Assembly (NCBI RefSeq): GCF_003390325.1
Contig: NZ_QUOK01000005.1
Location: 1-64,000 of the forward strand
DNA from: Rhodohalobacter sp. SW132
GTDB taxonomy: Bacteria > Bacteroidota > Rhodothermia > Balneolales > Balneolaceae
Direction: 5' to 3'
Length of the DNA stretch: 64,000 nucleotides
The notes beneath the pieces were generated by a model. That model searched no databases. It had not been told where the DNA came from and worked only from the letters and a program-made list of their open reading frames with translations. Made by a program: the position numbers and the translations under genes. The first letter of the stretch is position 1. Every line of letters begins with the position of its first letter. Shown piece by piece: positions 48,103 to 58,032 of the stretch.

Positions 48103-49281
48103 ATGAAAAACGTTGTAGTCGTTAGCGCAAAACGAACACCCATTGGATCATTCGGGGGATCACTTTCCTCATTTTCAGCACCGGAACTTGGTTCAGCTGC
48201 TATCCTGGAAACCATCAAAAGTGCAGGTATTAAACCTGAGGATGTGCAGGAAGTTGTGATGGGGAATGTTCTCACAGCCGGAGTTGGGCAGGCACCCGCA
48301 CGTCAGGCTGCCCTTAAAGCGGGATTAGCGAATATCACACCTGCAACTACAGTGAATAAAGTCTGTGCATCGGGAATGAAAGCTGTAATGATTGCGGCGG
48401 ATCAAATAGCTCTCGGTCAGGCTGATATCATAATAGCAGGTGGCATGGAGAGTATGAGTAACGTTCCATACTACAACAGTAAGCAGCGATTTGGAGCAAA
48501 ATTGGGCCATTCACAAACGGAAGATGGAATCATCAAAGATGGATTGTGGGATGTCTATAATGATTATCACATGGGCAACGCTGCCGAACTTTGTGCCAGG
48601 GAGTGCGGTATTGGCAGGGAAGACCAGGATAAATACGCTGTGCTTTCATACAAACGTGCAATCCAGGCGCGTGATAACGGATTGTTCGATGACGAGATAA
48701 TCGAAATGAAAGTGAAAGGCCGAAAAGGTGATGTAACGAAAGTCACATCCGATGAAGAGCTCGGTAAGGTGAATTTTGACAAAATCCCAACACTGCGGCC
48801 TGTATTTGATAAGGAAGGAACCGTTACTGCCGCAAATGCAAGCAGCATAAATGATGGAGCTGCAGCCCTTTTACTGATGAGTGAGGATAAAGCAAAAGAG
48901 CTTGGCCTTGAACCGATGGCCCTGATCAGAAGTCATGCCAGTGCGGCCAAAGCGCCGGAATGGTTTACCACAGCTCCCGCAGATGCACTGCCGATAGCAC
49001 TTAAGCGCGCAGGAGTTAAAAAAAATGAGATCGGTTTATTTGAAATCAATGAGGCTTTTTCAGTCGTTTCTCTGATAAATAATCATAAACTTGAACTGGA
49101 TCCGGCCATTGTAAATGTGAATGGCGGAGCTGTAAGTATTGGTCATCCAATCGGGTGCTCAGGAGCCCGGATTCTGGTTACTCTTTTGCATGCCATGAAG
49201 AAACGAGGAGTATCACTTGGAGCATCAGCAATCTGCAACGGCGGTGGCGGAGCATCAGCTATGGTTCTCGAATCTGCCTGA
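48103..49281 (+). CDS. Acetyl-CoA C-acyltransferase (thiolase)
   Basis: Thiolase of the acetyl-CoA acetyltransferase type, 392 residues, joining two acyl-CoA units or cleaving beta-ketoacyl-CoA. The nucleophile Cys88 is in VNKVCASGMKAV. The catalytic His is in NVNGGAVSIGHPIGCSGAR and the second Cys in AICNGGGGASAM. Both halves of the duplicated fold are intact. It starts 13 bp after the PLP enzyme stop. A 12-bp hairpin with a T run at 49297-49336 ends the unit. Direction (biosynthetic or degradative) cannot be decided. Confidence 0.95.
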   Translation: MKNVVVVSAKRTPIGSFGGSLSSFSAPELGSAAILETIKSAGIKPEDVQEVVMGNVLTAGVGQAPARQAALKAGLANITPATTVNKVCASGMKAVMIAADQIALGQADIIIAGGMESMSNVPYYNSKQRFGAKLGHSQTEDGIIKDGLWDVYNDYHMGNAAELCARECGIGREDQDKYAVLSYKRAIQARDNGLFDDEIIEMKVKGRKGDVTKVTSDEELGKVNFDKIPTLRPVFDKEGTVTAANASSINDGAAALLLMSEDKAKELGLEPMALIRSHASAAKAPEWFTTAPADALPIALKRAGVKKNEIGLFEINEAFSVVSLINNHKLELDPAIVNVNGGAVSIGHPIGCSGARILVTLLHAMKKRGVSLGASAICNGGGGASAMVLESA

Positions 49282-49296
49282 TAAAAGCTTCTCTTC

Positions 49297-49336
49297 AGAT
49301 CTTCCTATGAATCCAAGAAATAGGAAGATCTTTTTT
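49297..49336 (+). terminator. Terminator after the thiolase gene
   Basis: Perfect 12-bp stem AGATCTTCCTAT / ATAGGAAGATCT with an 11-base loop and T run 49331-49336, 15 bp after the stop. Confidence 0.9.
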
Positions 49337-49705
49337 ATACGTTTTAAATACTTCTATCACAATATCCCTTCTCTGGCACCCAAATACGCTTCCTGCTGTT
49401 GAAAAACCCATTTTTGCAAAAAAAAGTAAATCGGTCGTTGATTTTCAATTTTGAGGGGTGTATTATTTAGAACGAATTAAACTCAAATCAACCCACTCTC
49501 TATAGACTAAAGCTACGATCATTTTTTAATTAACCCTTTGTGATCATGCTGCAGCTTTTTCTATACCTGTACCAACTTCCAGTTGGTGTCTCCTCTTCAA
49601 TTATTTACAATCCATTAAAGCAGAATCTGCCTATTTCTTAGAGCTACTACGCAAACATTACTTACTAATGTAAACTGCTTTTAGGTTTTATCCGATTGTA
49701 ACGCT
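49337..49705. other. 369-bp gap before the PorU-like gene
   Basis: AT-rich leader of the secretion locus. The only clear structure is a small perfect hairpin ACCAACTTCCAGTTGGT near 49570-49586 with no T tract. I see no ORF or promoter I would defend. Confidence 0.5.
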
Positions 49706-52700
49706 ATGCCAAATTTTTTCATCAATACCGTAGCCGGAATTCTGTTCTTCTTCTGTGCTATAAATGTGCAGGGACAAACATTGAAGGTGGTTGCTGAGAC
49801 TGACCAGTTTATCGAATACCATTTCCTGAATGACAGTCTTGAGGTTGTCCATTCCTATGATTTTTTAGTAGAACACAGTTCAAGTACAGTCTACACTGTC
49901 ACCCAACAGCAGACAGTTACCCATACGCTGCAAAGGGATGCATCATCCGTAATTGAAGCCTACGCCTTAAGCGACAGCAACACCCCTCTTTTCAATATTG
50001 TGAATCCGGGTATCAGCCGTGGCATAGAAGTTGCAAACCTGATCTTTCACCCGGTTCGTTTTTCAGCATCCAATCCCCGTGAGCTGGTTGTTGTGAAGGA
50101 AGCCCGATTCAGAGTTTACAAATCCGATCGCGGCAGGCAATTTTCAACCCAGGCAGCACGAGCCGTTCAGTCAGAATCTTCTCCCCTTGCAGATGGCGAG
50201 TGGTATAAAATCCCCATCCATAACGGGGGTATACACCGTATCGATTATGAGTACCTGGTAGAGTTAGGGATAAATCCATCGCAGCTCAACCCCGGGCAGC
50301 TGCAGATTTGGGGTGTGCCCGGCGGAGAGCTTCCCCGCCTGAATTCAGCGGAGAGGCCCCAGCTGCAACAGGTACCTATCATTGTTGAGGCGGATGGCAA
50401 TTCGTTTTCCCAGGGAAATGAACTGCTTTTCTATGCCGATTCGCCTCACATCGTTTCCCGAAACAGTAATTCAAACACCTACTCCCATCAGCTGCACCGG
50501 TACAGCGAGCAGCATCACGTCTATCTTCATGTATCAAACAACGAAACTTCTCTTCGGTTAACAGAAGAAACTCCTGCAGGAACAGGTACAACCATTACTG
50601 AATTTCGTGATTTCAAATGGTTTGAAGAAGACCTCGTAAAATCAGAACCGAGAATTCGATCAGGGTTAAACTGGTACGGCATCACTCTTGCAAACAGTTC
50701 TGGTCAGCAACAGCGCACAATTTTTGATGAAACTATTCCCGGCCTCATCCCCGGGCGAGACATGAGCGTAGAAATTCAATTTGTGGGAAGAAGCACGCAA
50801 AGTATGTCCCTCGGGTTTTTCTATAACGGATCGTCCATCGGAACTTCATCAAACGTTCCGCGAATTTCGAACTACCAGTCAGAAGAAGGGCAATCCGGAT
50901 ATCTCAGAAGTTTTAATACAACCACAACAACCCAGGGCTCTGAAAATGTTGAATTAGTTGCACAGATCAACGCATCGGCCCAGAACAGCCAGGGATTCAT
51001 CGACTGGATCCGGCTTACATACGATAGAGAACTCCGGGCAGATGATGACATTCTTGAAATCTTTTCGCCCGCTGCCGTTTCGAACCAGGCCGGTACCTAC
51101 CAGATGCAAGGCTTTACCGGAACACCGGTTGTGATGGAAATTTCCGATCCGGTTAATCCCCGGCTCCTTCGTGTAACCGGGTCAGGTTCTCAGTACAGTT
51201 TCTCCTATCAGCACCAGGATCAGAACCGTTTTATTGCCCAGAACCGATTTCACACTCCGGAACCGGGCACGAGAATTATCAACCAAAACCTGAGAGGTAT
51301 TCAGTCTCACCCCGATTACGTGATTGTTACTTCCGAATTCTTTCTCGATCTCGCCAATGAATGGGCCGACTATCGGCGCGACCGCGATAATTTTGAAACC
51401 GTGGTCGTCACACAAAATCAGATTTTTAACGAATTCTCGGGCGGAACACCTGATGTAACCGCAATTCGCGACTATATAAAATTTCTGTACGACCGTGCTT
51501 TAAACGCCGGTACAGAGCCGCTGCAACATCTTCTTTTGTTCGGAGATGCCACTTACGATTTTCGAAATATTGTGGAAGGTCCCATCACAAACCATGTGTT
51601 CACCTTCCAGAGCGAGGAGTCACTGAACCGAATTAACAGCTACGGGAGTGATGACTATTTTGGACTGATGGGAGACAATGAAGGTGAATGGCTGCCATCA
51701 AATACCTCCGAGCGGATTGACATTGGGATTGGTCGTTTTCCGGTCAATACCATCGGGGAAGCACGTGTTGTGATGGATAAAACGCGTGAATATGAAAGCG
51801 GAGAAACATCCGGCGACTGGCGTACAAATTTTACCTTTGTATCTGATGACGACTTCCCTGAAGTAGAAACAAATCGCGATATGCACTTGCTGAATGCTGA
51901 CGGAACGGCACGCGAAATCGATAAAACATCAACGGCAACACGGGTGAACAAAATTCACATGCTTTCCTACCCTGTTGAAACATCCGCTGCCGGGCGCCGG
52001 GTGCCCGGAGCAACCCAGGATTTTATCAGCGCTTTTAACGAGGGATCACTGGTCATCAATTACTCAGGTCATGGAAACCAGTTCGTGCTTGCCGACGAGC
52101 GGTTATTTACCGAGGAGATGATCCCCAGGCTAAACAACAGAGACCGTCTCTCCATATTTGTTACCGCCACCTGTCAGTACGGCCGCTATGATGATACCGA
52201 TTCAAATTCGGGTGCAGAACAGACGATGCTTTGGAGCCAGGGCGGAACAGTAGCGTCATTTACTACCACACGGGTTGTATTTACCAGCCCGACCCCCGGC
52301 AGCAATAATTACGGGCTGAATATTCAGCTTACCCGGCAGATGCTTGAAAGAGATCAGGATGGCAGGCCGCAGCGGCTTGGAGATATCTACCGGAGAACAA
52401 AAAACACGAACCAGGCAAGCAGTTTAAACGGCAGAAAATTTATTCTGCTCGGTGATCCAGCGATGAGAATCGGCCTGCCGGAAGCGAAAACACAAATTAC
52501 CTCAATCAACGGAACAAACCTTCAGGCATCACCGGATTCAGTTTTACAGATCAGAGCTCTCGACAAAATGACCATCGAGGGAATGATGACGGACCGGCAG
52601 GGCAATCCGCTGCCTGATTTTAATGGAGAAACCACAATTACGGTTTTCGACTCAGAAAGAGTTGTTAACCTGCCAGATAAATACTGGGTTCAGGAAGGGC

Positions 52701-53599
52701 GATGTTTTCAGCCCAATTGCCAATATACAGTAGAAAACGACATCCTGTTCAACGGCCGAGCATCTGTGCGCAACGGTACTTTTCAATCAGAATTTATTGT
52801 ACCCCGCGATATCACATTTTCCGAGGATCGTGGCAGAATATTAGCCTACACTTCATCAAACGGTATGGATGGTGCCGGATCTGCCGATAATATCGTTTTC
52901 AACGGTGTGAATGAAGATGCAGAGGGGCAGGATACAGAGGGGCCGACGATTGACGTTTATCTGAACGACCCGAATTTTGTAAACGGTAATCTTGTGGGCA
53001 GTTCATCAATGCTCATTGTGGATCTTGAAGATGAATCTGGCATAAATACAACAGGAACAGGAGTTGGACATGAGATCATAGCTACAATCGATACAAACCC
53101 AAGAAAAACCATCGTGTTAAACGAATTCTACCAGAGTGATCTGGATGATTTTCGAAAAGGACGTATCGAGTATCCCCTCGATGAATTATCGGCGGGGAGT
53201 TACACGCTAAATGTACGGGCGTGGGATGTATATAATAATCCGGAAGAGGCCACTATCCATTTTGAGGTGGCCGACAGCGATCAGCTTGAAATCCGAAATG
53301 TGTATAACTATCCCAATCCAATGAGTCGGAACACGCGCTTCGTATTTGAACACAATCAACCCGGTAATCTGCTGGATATAGATATCCGAATCTATACACT
53401 CAGCGGACTCCCGGTTATGCACCTGCAAGAATCACAAATAACATCGAATTCATATGCTAACATTGAATGGAATGGTCTTGACCGCGATTATGATCGCCTG
53501 GCTAACGGTACTTATATTTATGTGCTTAGGGTTGGAGCAGATACCCCAGAAGGAAAGCAAACCGAGGAAAAAATCGAAAAACTTGTCATAATCAGATAA
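49706..53599 (+). CDS. porU: PorU-like type IX secretion C25 peptidase (sortase)
   Basis: Gingipain-type cysteine peptidase that in T9SS bacteria removes the C-terminal sorting domain of exported proteins and attaches them to the cell surface. Signal peptide: MPNFFINTVAGILFFFCAIN. After several hundred residues of beta-rich N-terminal region, the C25 catalytic domain (about 545-920) has the His in VINYSGHGNQ (His789) and the Cys in FVTATCQYGRYDD (Cys823). The C-terminal 90 residues are a beta-sandwich with the T9SS-like pattern NYPNPMSRNTRFVFEHNQPG and the ending KLVIIR. At 1297 residues it is in the PorU size range. PorV-like follows directly. Confidence 0.88.
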   Translation: MPNFFINTVAGILFFFCAINVQGQTLKVVAETDQFIEYHFLNDSLEVVHSYDFLVEHSSSTVYTVTQQQTVTHTLQRDASSVIEAYALSDSNTPLFNIVNPGISRGIEVANLIFHPVRFSASNPRELVVVKEARFRVYKSDRGRQFSTQAARAVQSESSPLADGEWYKIPIHNGGIHRIDYEYLVELGINPSQLNPGQLQIWGVPGGELPRLNSAERPQLQQVPIIVEADGNSFSQGNELLFYADSPHIVSRNSNSNTYSHQLHRYSEQHHVYLHVSNNETSLRLTEETPAGTGTTITEFRDFKWFEEDLVKSEPRIRSGLNWYGITLANSSGQQQRTIFDETIPGLIPGRDMSVEIQFVGRSTQSMSLGFFYNGSSIGTSSNVPRISNYQSEEGQSGYLRSFNTTTTTQGSENVELVAQINASAQNSQGFIDWIRLTYDRELRADDDILEIFSPAAVSNQAGTYQMQGFTGTPVVMEISDPVNPRLLRVTGSGSQYSFSYQHQDQNRFIAQNRFHTPEPGTRIINQNLRGIQSHPDYVIVTSEFFLDLANEWADYRRDRDNFETVVVTQNQIFNEFSGGTPDVTAIRDYIKFLYDRALNAGTEPLQHLLLFGDATYDFRNIVEGPITNHVFTFQSEESLNRINSYGSDDYFGLMGDNEGEWLPSNTSERIDIGIGRFPVNTIGEARVVMDKTREYESGETSGDWRTNFTFVSDDDFPEVETNRDMHLLNADGTAREIDKTSTATRVNKIHMLSYPVETSAAGRRVPGATQDFISAFNEGSLVINYSGHGNQFVLADERLFTEEMIPRLNNRDRLSIFVTATCQYGRYDDTDSNSGAEQTMLWSQGGTVASFTTTRVVFTSPTPGSNNYGLNIQLTRQMLERDQDGRPQRLGDIYRRTKNTNQASSLNGRKFILLGDPAMRIGLPEAKTQITSINGTNLQASPDSVLQIRALDKMTIEGMMTDRQGNPLPDFNGETTITVFDSERVVNLPDKYWVQEGRCFQPNCQYTVENDILFNGRASVRNGTFQSEFIVPRDITFSEDRGRILAYTSSNGMDGAGSADNIVFNGVNEDAEGQDTEGPTIDVYLNDPNFVNGNLVGSSSMLIVDLEDESGINTTGTGVGHEIIATIDTNPRKTIVLNEFYQSDLDDFRKGRIEYPLDELSAGSYTLNVRAWDVYNNPEEATIHFEVADSDQLEIRNVYNYPNPMSRNTRFVFEHNQPGNLLDIDIRIYTLSGLPVMHLQESQITSNSYANIEWNGLDRDYDRLANGTYIYVLRVGADTPEGKQTEEKIEKLVIIR

Positions 53600-53657
53600 C
53601 CATACATTAAAAAAGGTTTATTTGCGTTATATTTACCAAAATTAAACATCCTATTAT

Positions 53658-54794
53658 ATGAGAAAATTAGTTTTACCTTTCTTAGCCGTATTTCTACTCA
53701 CCGGAGCATTTTCAGTGACCAACGCACAGGTTGGAATTACTGCTGTTCCCTTTCTGCAAATTGAGCCCGATTCCCGGGGTGCCGGAATGGGAAATACCGG
53801 AGTTGCCATAGCCGATAATGCATCTGCAATGTTCTGGAATCCAGCAGGTCTTGCTTTTCAGGACAAAAACCAAATCAGCATTACACATGCGAACTGGCTT
53901 CCTGCCTTCAATGCCGACCTTTTTTATGACTACCTCGTTGGCACCTACTATGTTGAAGGAATTGGCACGATTGGCGGGCATATTACCTTTCTGAATCTTG
54001 GACAGCAAATCCGGACCAGTGAAGACAATGTTGAACTTGGCCGATTTAACAGTTTTGAAATTGCCGGTGGTCTCTCTTACGGATTTGAACTTTCAAGAAA
54101 TTTAGCTCTCGGTACCGGATTCCGCTTTATCTATAGTTCTCTTGCGGATGGAACCGTGGCCGGTCAAAAAGTAAATCCCGGTGCAAGTGTGGGAGTTGAT
54201 CTCGCTGCACTCTACAAAACGGATCCTTTCTCCATCGGTTCAAGAAGTGCCAATGTAAACTTCGGCATGAACCTTTCTAATATCGGACCGAGTATCCAGT
54301 ATACCGATAACGCCCAGAAAGATCCGCTTCCTACTGTATTAAGAGCCGGCTGGGCATTCACCACAGAACTGGACTCCCGCGGATATAACACCCTTACCAT
54401 TGCCAATGATGTATCCAAGATTATGGCCCGCAACGAACGCATCAGCGGTGACGGTGAAGGCGGCGATACCTATGAAGCGATGGGCTCACTTGAAGCAATT
54501 TTCAATTCATGGGGTTCTTTTGATAGATTCAACGGAAGTGAAACCGTTACCCTCAGCCTGGTTGATCAACTTATGTTTGGAAGCGGATTTGAATACTGGT
54601 ACAATAACCAGTTTGCGCTTCGGGGCGGATATTACCACGAACACGAAGAGAATGGAAACCGCCGTTTTATGACCTTCGGTGCCGGACTTCGATACAATAT
54701 CGTTGGAGTTGACTTCAGCTACATTTACACTCTCGAAGAAGATCACCCGCTTGCAAATACAATCCGCTTAAGTTTACTGCTAACTTTCAACTAA
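53658..54794 (+). CDS. porV: PorV-like outer-membrane barrel of the type IX secretion system
   Basis: Outer-membrane beta-barrel of the PorV/PorQ (FadL-like) family, 378 residues. After the signal peptide (MRKLVLPFLAVFLLTGAFSV) comes the family hallmark FLQIEPDSRGAGMGNTGVAI followed by ASAMFWNPAGLA. The rest alternates short polar and hydrophobic segments as in a barrel (NLALGTGFRFIYSS, VNFGMNLSNIGPS) and ends in a long strand pair LANTIRLSLLLTFN. In known systems PorV carries cargo from the translocon to the PorU sortase, and the gene is next to PorU here. Its short leader (58 bp) suggests one operon with PorU. Confidence 0.9.
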   Translation: MRKLVLPFLAVFLLTGAFSVTNAQVGITAVPFLQIEPDSRGAGMGNTGVAIADNASAMFWNPAGLAFQDKNQISITHANWLPAFNADLFYDYLVGTYYVEGIGTIGGHITFLNLGQQIRTSEDNVELGRFNSFEIAGGLSYGFELSRNLALGTGFRFIYSSLADGTVAGQKVNPGASVGVDLAALYKTDPFSIGSRSANVNFGMNLSNIGPSIQYTDNAQKDPLPTVLRAGWAFTTELDSRGYNTLTIANDVSKIMARNERISGDGEGGDTYEAMGSLEAIFNSWGSFDRFNGSETVTLSLVDQLMFGSGFEYWYNNQFALRGGYYHEHEENGNRRFMTFGAGLRYNIVGVDFSYIYTLEEDHPLANTIRLSLLLTFN

Positions 54795-54819
54795 GCTTCA
54801 ACTCCCCCGGCGGCCATCT

Positions 54820-57800
54820 ATGGTATTTATCAACTGGATGAACAGTACCAGAATATCCACGGTACTGTTCATTTTCTTTTTTTTTGCGGGTACAACAATC
54901 TATTCTCAAACGCTTGACCGATCGTATTCGATTCCGGCGCAGAATGCTGCACAAGCCTCCTCTGTGATCTCTGACGGAACACTGCACATTGTTGCCGTGA
55001 TGACTGAATTCCAGCCCGACACAAACCGGTTCACATCCGGTGATGGAACTTTTGGTCCGAACAGCATCTCCTACCTGAATAGTGATGAAATTACCATCGA
55101 CCCGCTTCCGCACAACAAGCCCTATTTTGAAGCACACCTGGAATTTGCCAAAAACTACTACTCTAAAATGTCTTCCGGTGCTCTTGAAATTGAGTACCAT
55201 GTCCTCGACCAGGTTTTCAGGCTGCCGCATGAGATGAAAGAGTACTCTCCGATTGGTGTCGACCCATCATCCGAACCACTGGCAGAGCTTGCAAGAGATG
55301 TATGGACCGATGTTGAGAATCTGGGTTCTTTAGACCTGAACCTGAACAGCGGAGACCGTATAGCGTTTGTCGTTTTTCACGCCGGAGTTGGCCGTGATGT
55401 GGAACTGACAGGCACCATCCTTGAAAAAACTCCACAGGATATTCCATCCGTGTATATCAGCAAAAACGCCTTTCAGAGGCTGTTTGATGATCCATCCTTC
55501 AGCGGTTTCCCGATTGACAACGGAAATTTAATTGTAGATAACACACTGATTCTCCCACGAACACTTACAAGAGCCGGGGAGGATGTGACAGGATCTGAAG
55601 TAATTCTGCAGCTATCCATCAATGGTATGGTTACTGCACAGATTGGAAGCCACATCGGGTTGCCGGACCTGTTCAATACAGAAACCGGTGAATCGGGTAT
55701 CGGCAGGTTTGGTCTGATGGATGGCGCTGGAATTTTTGCTTATAACGGACTTTTTCCGCCCGAACTCTCCGCCTGGGAAAAGGTCTATATGGGATGGGAA
55801 ACTCCATTTGAGATTGATTATAATCACCCAGACCCCATTTCACTTGCGGCTGCATCATTACGCCAGCCAAACAGTATTGCCAAAGTCTCAATCTCGGCAA
55901 GCGAATATTTTCTTATCGAAAACCGGCACCGTGAAGCCGATCAAACCGGTACAACACTGACGATACAGAGGCCTGACGGCACGCGTGAATCACAAACCTT
56001 CACCAATGCTGACACCGCTTTTGTATTTCAACAGTCTGATTTTGTAGAACTCCTTGAGCCCGGAGTGGTTGTGGATGTCTCCAACTACGATTTTGCTCTT
56101 CCCGGAGGACCTGCTGAACTTTTAGATGAAACCGATGAAGACGACAGCCGGATGCTGAACGGTGGTATCTTAATCTGGCATATCGATGAGGGAATTATTG
56201 ATCGCCAGTTATCCCTTCGCAGAGGAATCAATGACGATCCAACCCGGCGAGGTGTACATCTCGTTGAAGCAGACGGCGCACAGGATATCGGACGCCCCAC
56301 TGCAATCGGGTTTTTCCAGAATGAGGTAAACGGGTCGGCATTCGATTTCTGGTGGAGCGGAAATGATGCGTCGGTCATTACCCAAACCGGTACCATCACG
56401 CTATATGATAATCGCTTTGGCCCTGACACCACGCCCAATAACAACAGCAATTCAGGGGCAAAATCAGCTTTCGAACTCATCGAATTCTCCGAAAACCTGC
56501 CAACAGCAACCTTTCAGATTCAGCCTTTTAGTACGGGTGGGGATCTTTACGAAGTTGTGGAATCCACACAGATCACTCCAACTATCAATTTTTCCACGCC
56601 CGGCGATAATCCGTATTGGAGCCGCTATCCCCTCTCTATCATCGCAACGGGTCAGCAATCGGAATTGATCCTTCCGGGGTCGGACCAGGTTTTATACAGA
56701 GATCACCAGGGGGACATCATTCCGATAACACCTTCCGGGCAAAACTCCTACCAGCAGCCTTTATACAACAGCGACACCGAGACACTCACGATTGGATCAA
56801 ATCCTGGCCCGTCAGATCAGCAAATTACCACCACAATATTTGAACGGAGTGCAACCGGTTTTACTGAATTCTGGAATTTTGAAACAGCGGCCAATAGCGG
56901 CTTGATAAGTTCTCCGCTTTCTGATTTTATTCAATTTGATGGAACTACGGCCCGGGCAAGAATCAGTAACCAAACCATCGATGAGGAGTATTATCCCACA
57001 GCCGGACACCGTTCAGAGCAGATCAATGGATTTGAATCATTCATTTCGAATAGCGGTGAGATTACGTTCATCACCCCGGCCGAAACAAGCACTACGCAAA
57101 TTAGTGTTCCCGATGAACCGTTCCTCCGAAAACATATCGGCTTGGCAGAACAGCAGAATGGAGATTTTGATACATTTCTGATCCTTGAGAATGATCTGTA
57201 CCTGTTCCGGAACACATCGGGTGAACTGGAGCGAAGAACAATTCACTCATCTGAAAATATGGACTGGCCCGCACTTGCCGATATCGACAGATCCGGAACC
57301 ATAGATTTCATATTTATAGATCGGGCTGAAAACCAGCTTATCGCAAAAAACCAAAATGGCGCCATGCTTTCTGGTTTCCCTATCGACTCACCCGGTGGAG
57401 TAAGGTTTACCGGAACTCCTTTGATTGCTGACCTGGATGGAGATGGAGAGTTTGAAATTATCATATCCGGTCAGGATCAACAATCGCTGAATGTATACGG
57501 ATATCGCTCAAATGGCAGCCAGGTCAATGAGTTTCCTCTCCTGGTGGGAGGAGTTTCAACGCAGGATGATGATCCGGTTCACCCGGCAATTGGAGATCAA
57601 TATCTCTCGGCCATCAGCCCGGATGGAGATCTCCGGGTCTGGCGATTTCCAAATTTGAGCACCACCTTATGGGGTTCAAAATATGGTAACACCGGAAGTA
57701 ACAAACTCACTGGCCGGCTGCTGACCGAAACAATTGCCACACCCGATTTTGGAATTTTAAATAACGAAGAAACCTACAACTGGCCGAATCCCGCCCGAAA

Positions 57801-58032
57801 TGAAACCTATTTGCGATTCCAGACAGAATCCCCCGGTGATGTGCAGATTAAAATTGCCACCACAAGCGGACGTTTGATTTACGAGCGAACGGTACAAAGC
57901 CGCGGATCAGGGCCGGAAGAGATTATGATTGACACCTCAGGATGGGGAAGCGGCGGGTATCTTGCTGTTGTGACAGCTACCGTAAACGGACAGACTGAAC
58001 GTAAACTTGTTAAAATTGCAATTGCCAAATAA
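54820..58032 (+). CDS. Secreted M6-like exoprotein with lost zinc motif and T9SS sorting domain
   Basis: 1070-residue exported protein. Signal peptide: FINWMNSTRISTVLFIFFFF. The first half resembles M6/immune-inhibitor-A peptidases: GIGRFGLMDGAGIF and LSAWEKVYMGW match the M6 pattern, but the HExGH zinc site is replaced by AQIGS (residues 273-277) just before HIGLPDLF. All three catalytic or ligand residues are gone in the GLPDL-anchored register; shifting by one gives QIGSH, still no HEXXH. So it is probably inactive. The second half has FG-GAP-like repeats (ADIDRSGTIDFIFID, IADLDGDGEFEIIIS) and ends in a type A T9SS sorting domain (NWPNPARNETYLRF ... KLVKIAIAK). It sits directly after PorV-like. 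Confidence 0.82.
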   Translation: MVFINWMNSTRISTVLFIFFFFAGTTIYSQTLDRSYSIPAQNAAQASSVISDGTLHIVAVMTEFQPDTNRFTSGDGTFGPNSISYLNSDEITIDPLPHNKPYFEAHLEFAKNYYSKMSSGALEIEYHVLDQVFRLPHEMKEYSPIGVDPSSEPLAELARDVWTDVENLGSLDLNLNSGDRIAFVVFHAGVGRDVELTGTILEKTPQDIPSVYISKNAFQRLFDDPSFSGFPIDNGNLIVDNTLILPRTLTRAGEDVTGSEVILQLSINGMVTAQIGSHIGLPDLFNTETGESGIGRFGLMDGAGIFAYNGLFPPELSAWEKVYMGWETPFEIDYNHPDPISLAAASLRQPNSIAKVSISASEYFLIENRHREADQTGTTLTIQRPDGTRESQTFTNADTAFVFQQSDFVELLEPGVVVDVSNYDFALPGGPAELLDETDEDDSRMLNGGILIWHIDEGIIDRQLSLRRGINDDPTRRGVHLVEADGAQDIGRPTAIGFFQNEVNGSAFDFWWSGNDASVITQTGTITLYDNRFGPDTTPNNNSNSGAKSAFELIEFSENLPTATFQIQPFSTGGDLYEVVESTQITPTINFSTPGDNPYWSRYPLSIIATGQQSELILPGSDQVLYRDHQGDIIPITPSGQNSYQQPLYNSDTETLTIGSNPGPSDQQITTTIFERSATGFTEFWNFETAANSGLISSPLSDFIQFDGTTARARISNQTIDEEYYPTAGHRSEQINGFESFISNSGEITFITPAETSTTQISVPDEPFLRKHIGLAEQQNGDFDTFLILENDLYLFRNTSGELERRTIHSSENMDWPALADIDRSGTIDFIFIDRAENQLIAKNQNGAMLSGFPIDSPGGVRFTGTPLIADLDGDGEFEIIISGQDQQSLNVYGYRSNGSQVNEFPLLVGGVSTQDDDPVHPAIGDQYLSAISPDGDLRVWRFPNLSTTLWGSKYGNTGSNKLTGRLLTETIATPDFGILNNEETYNWPNPARNETYLRFQTESPGDVQIKIATTSGRLIYERTVQSRGSGPEEIMIDTSGWGSGGYLAVVTATVNGQTERKLVKIAIAK

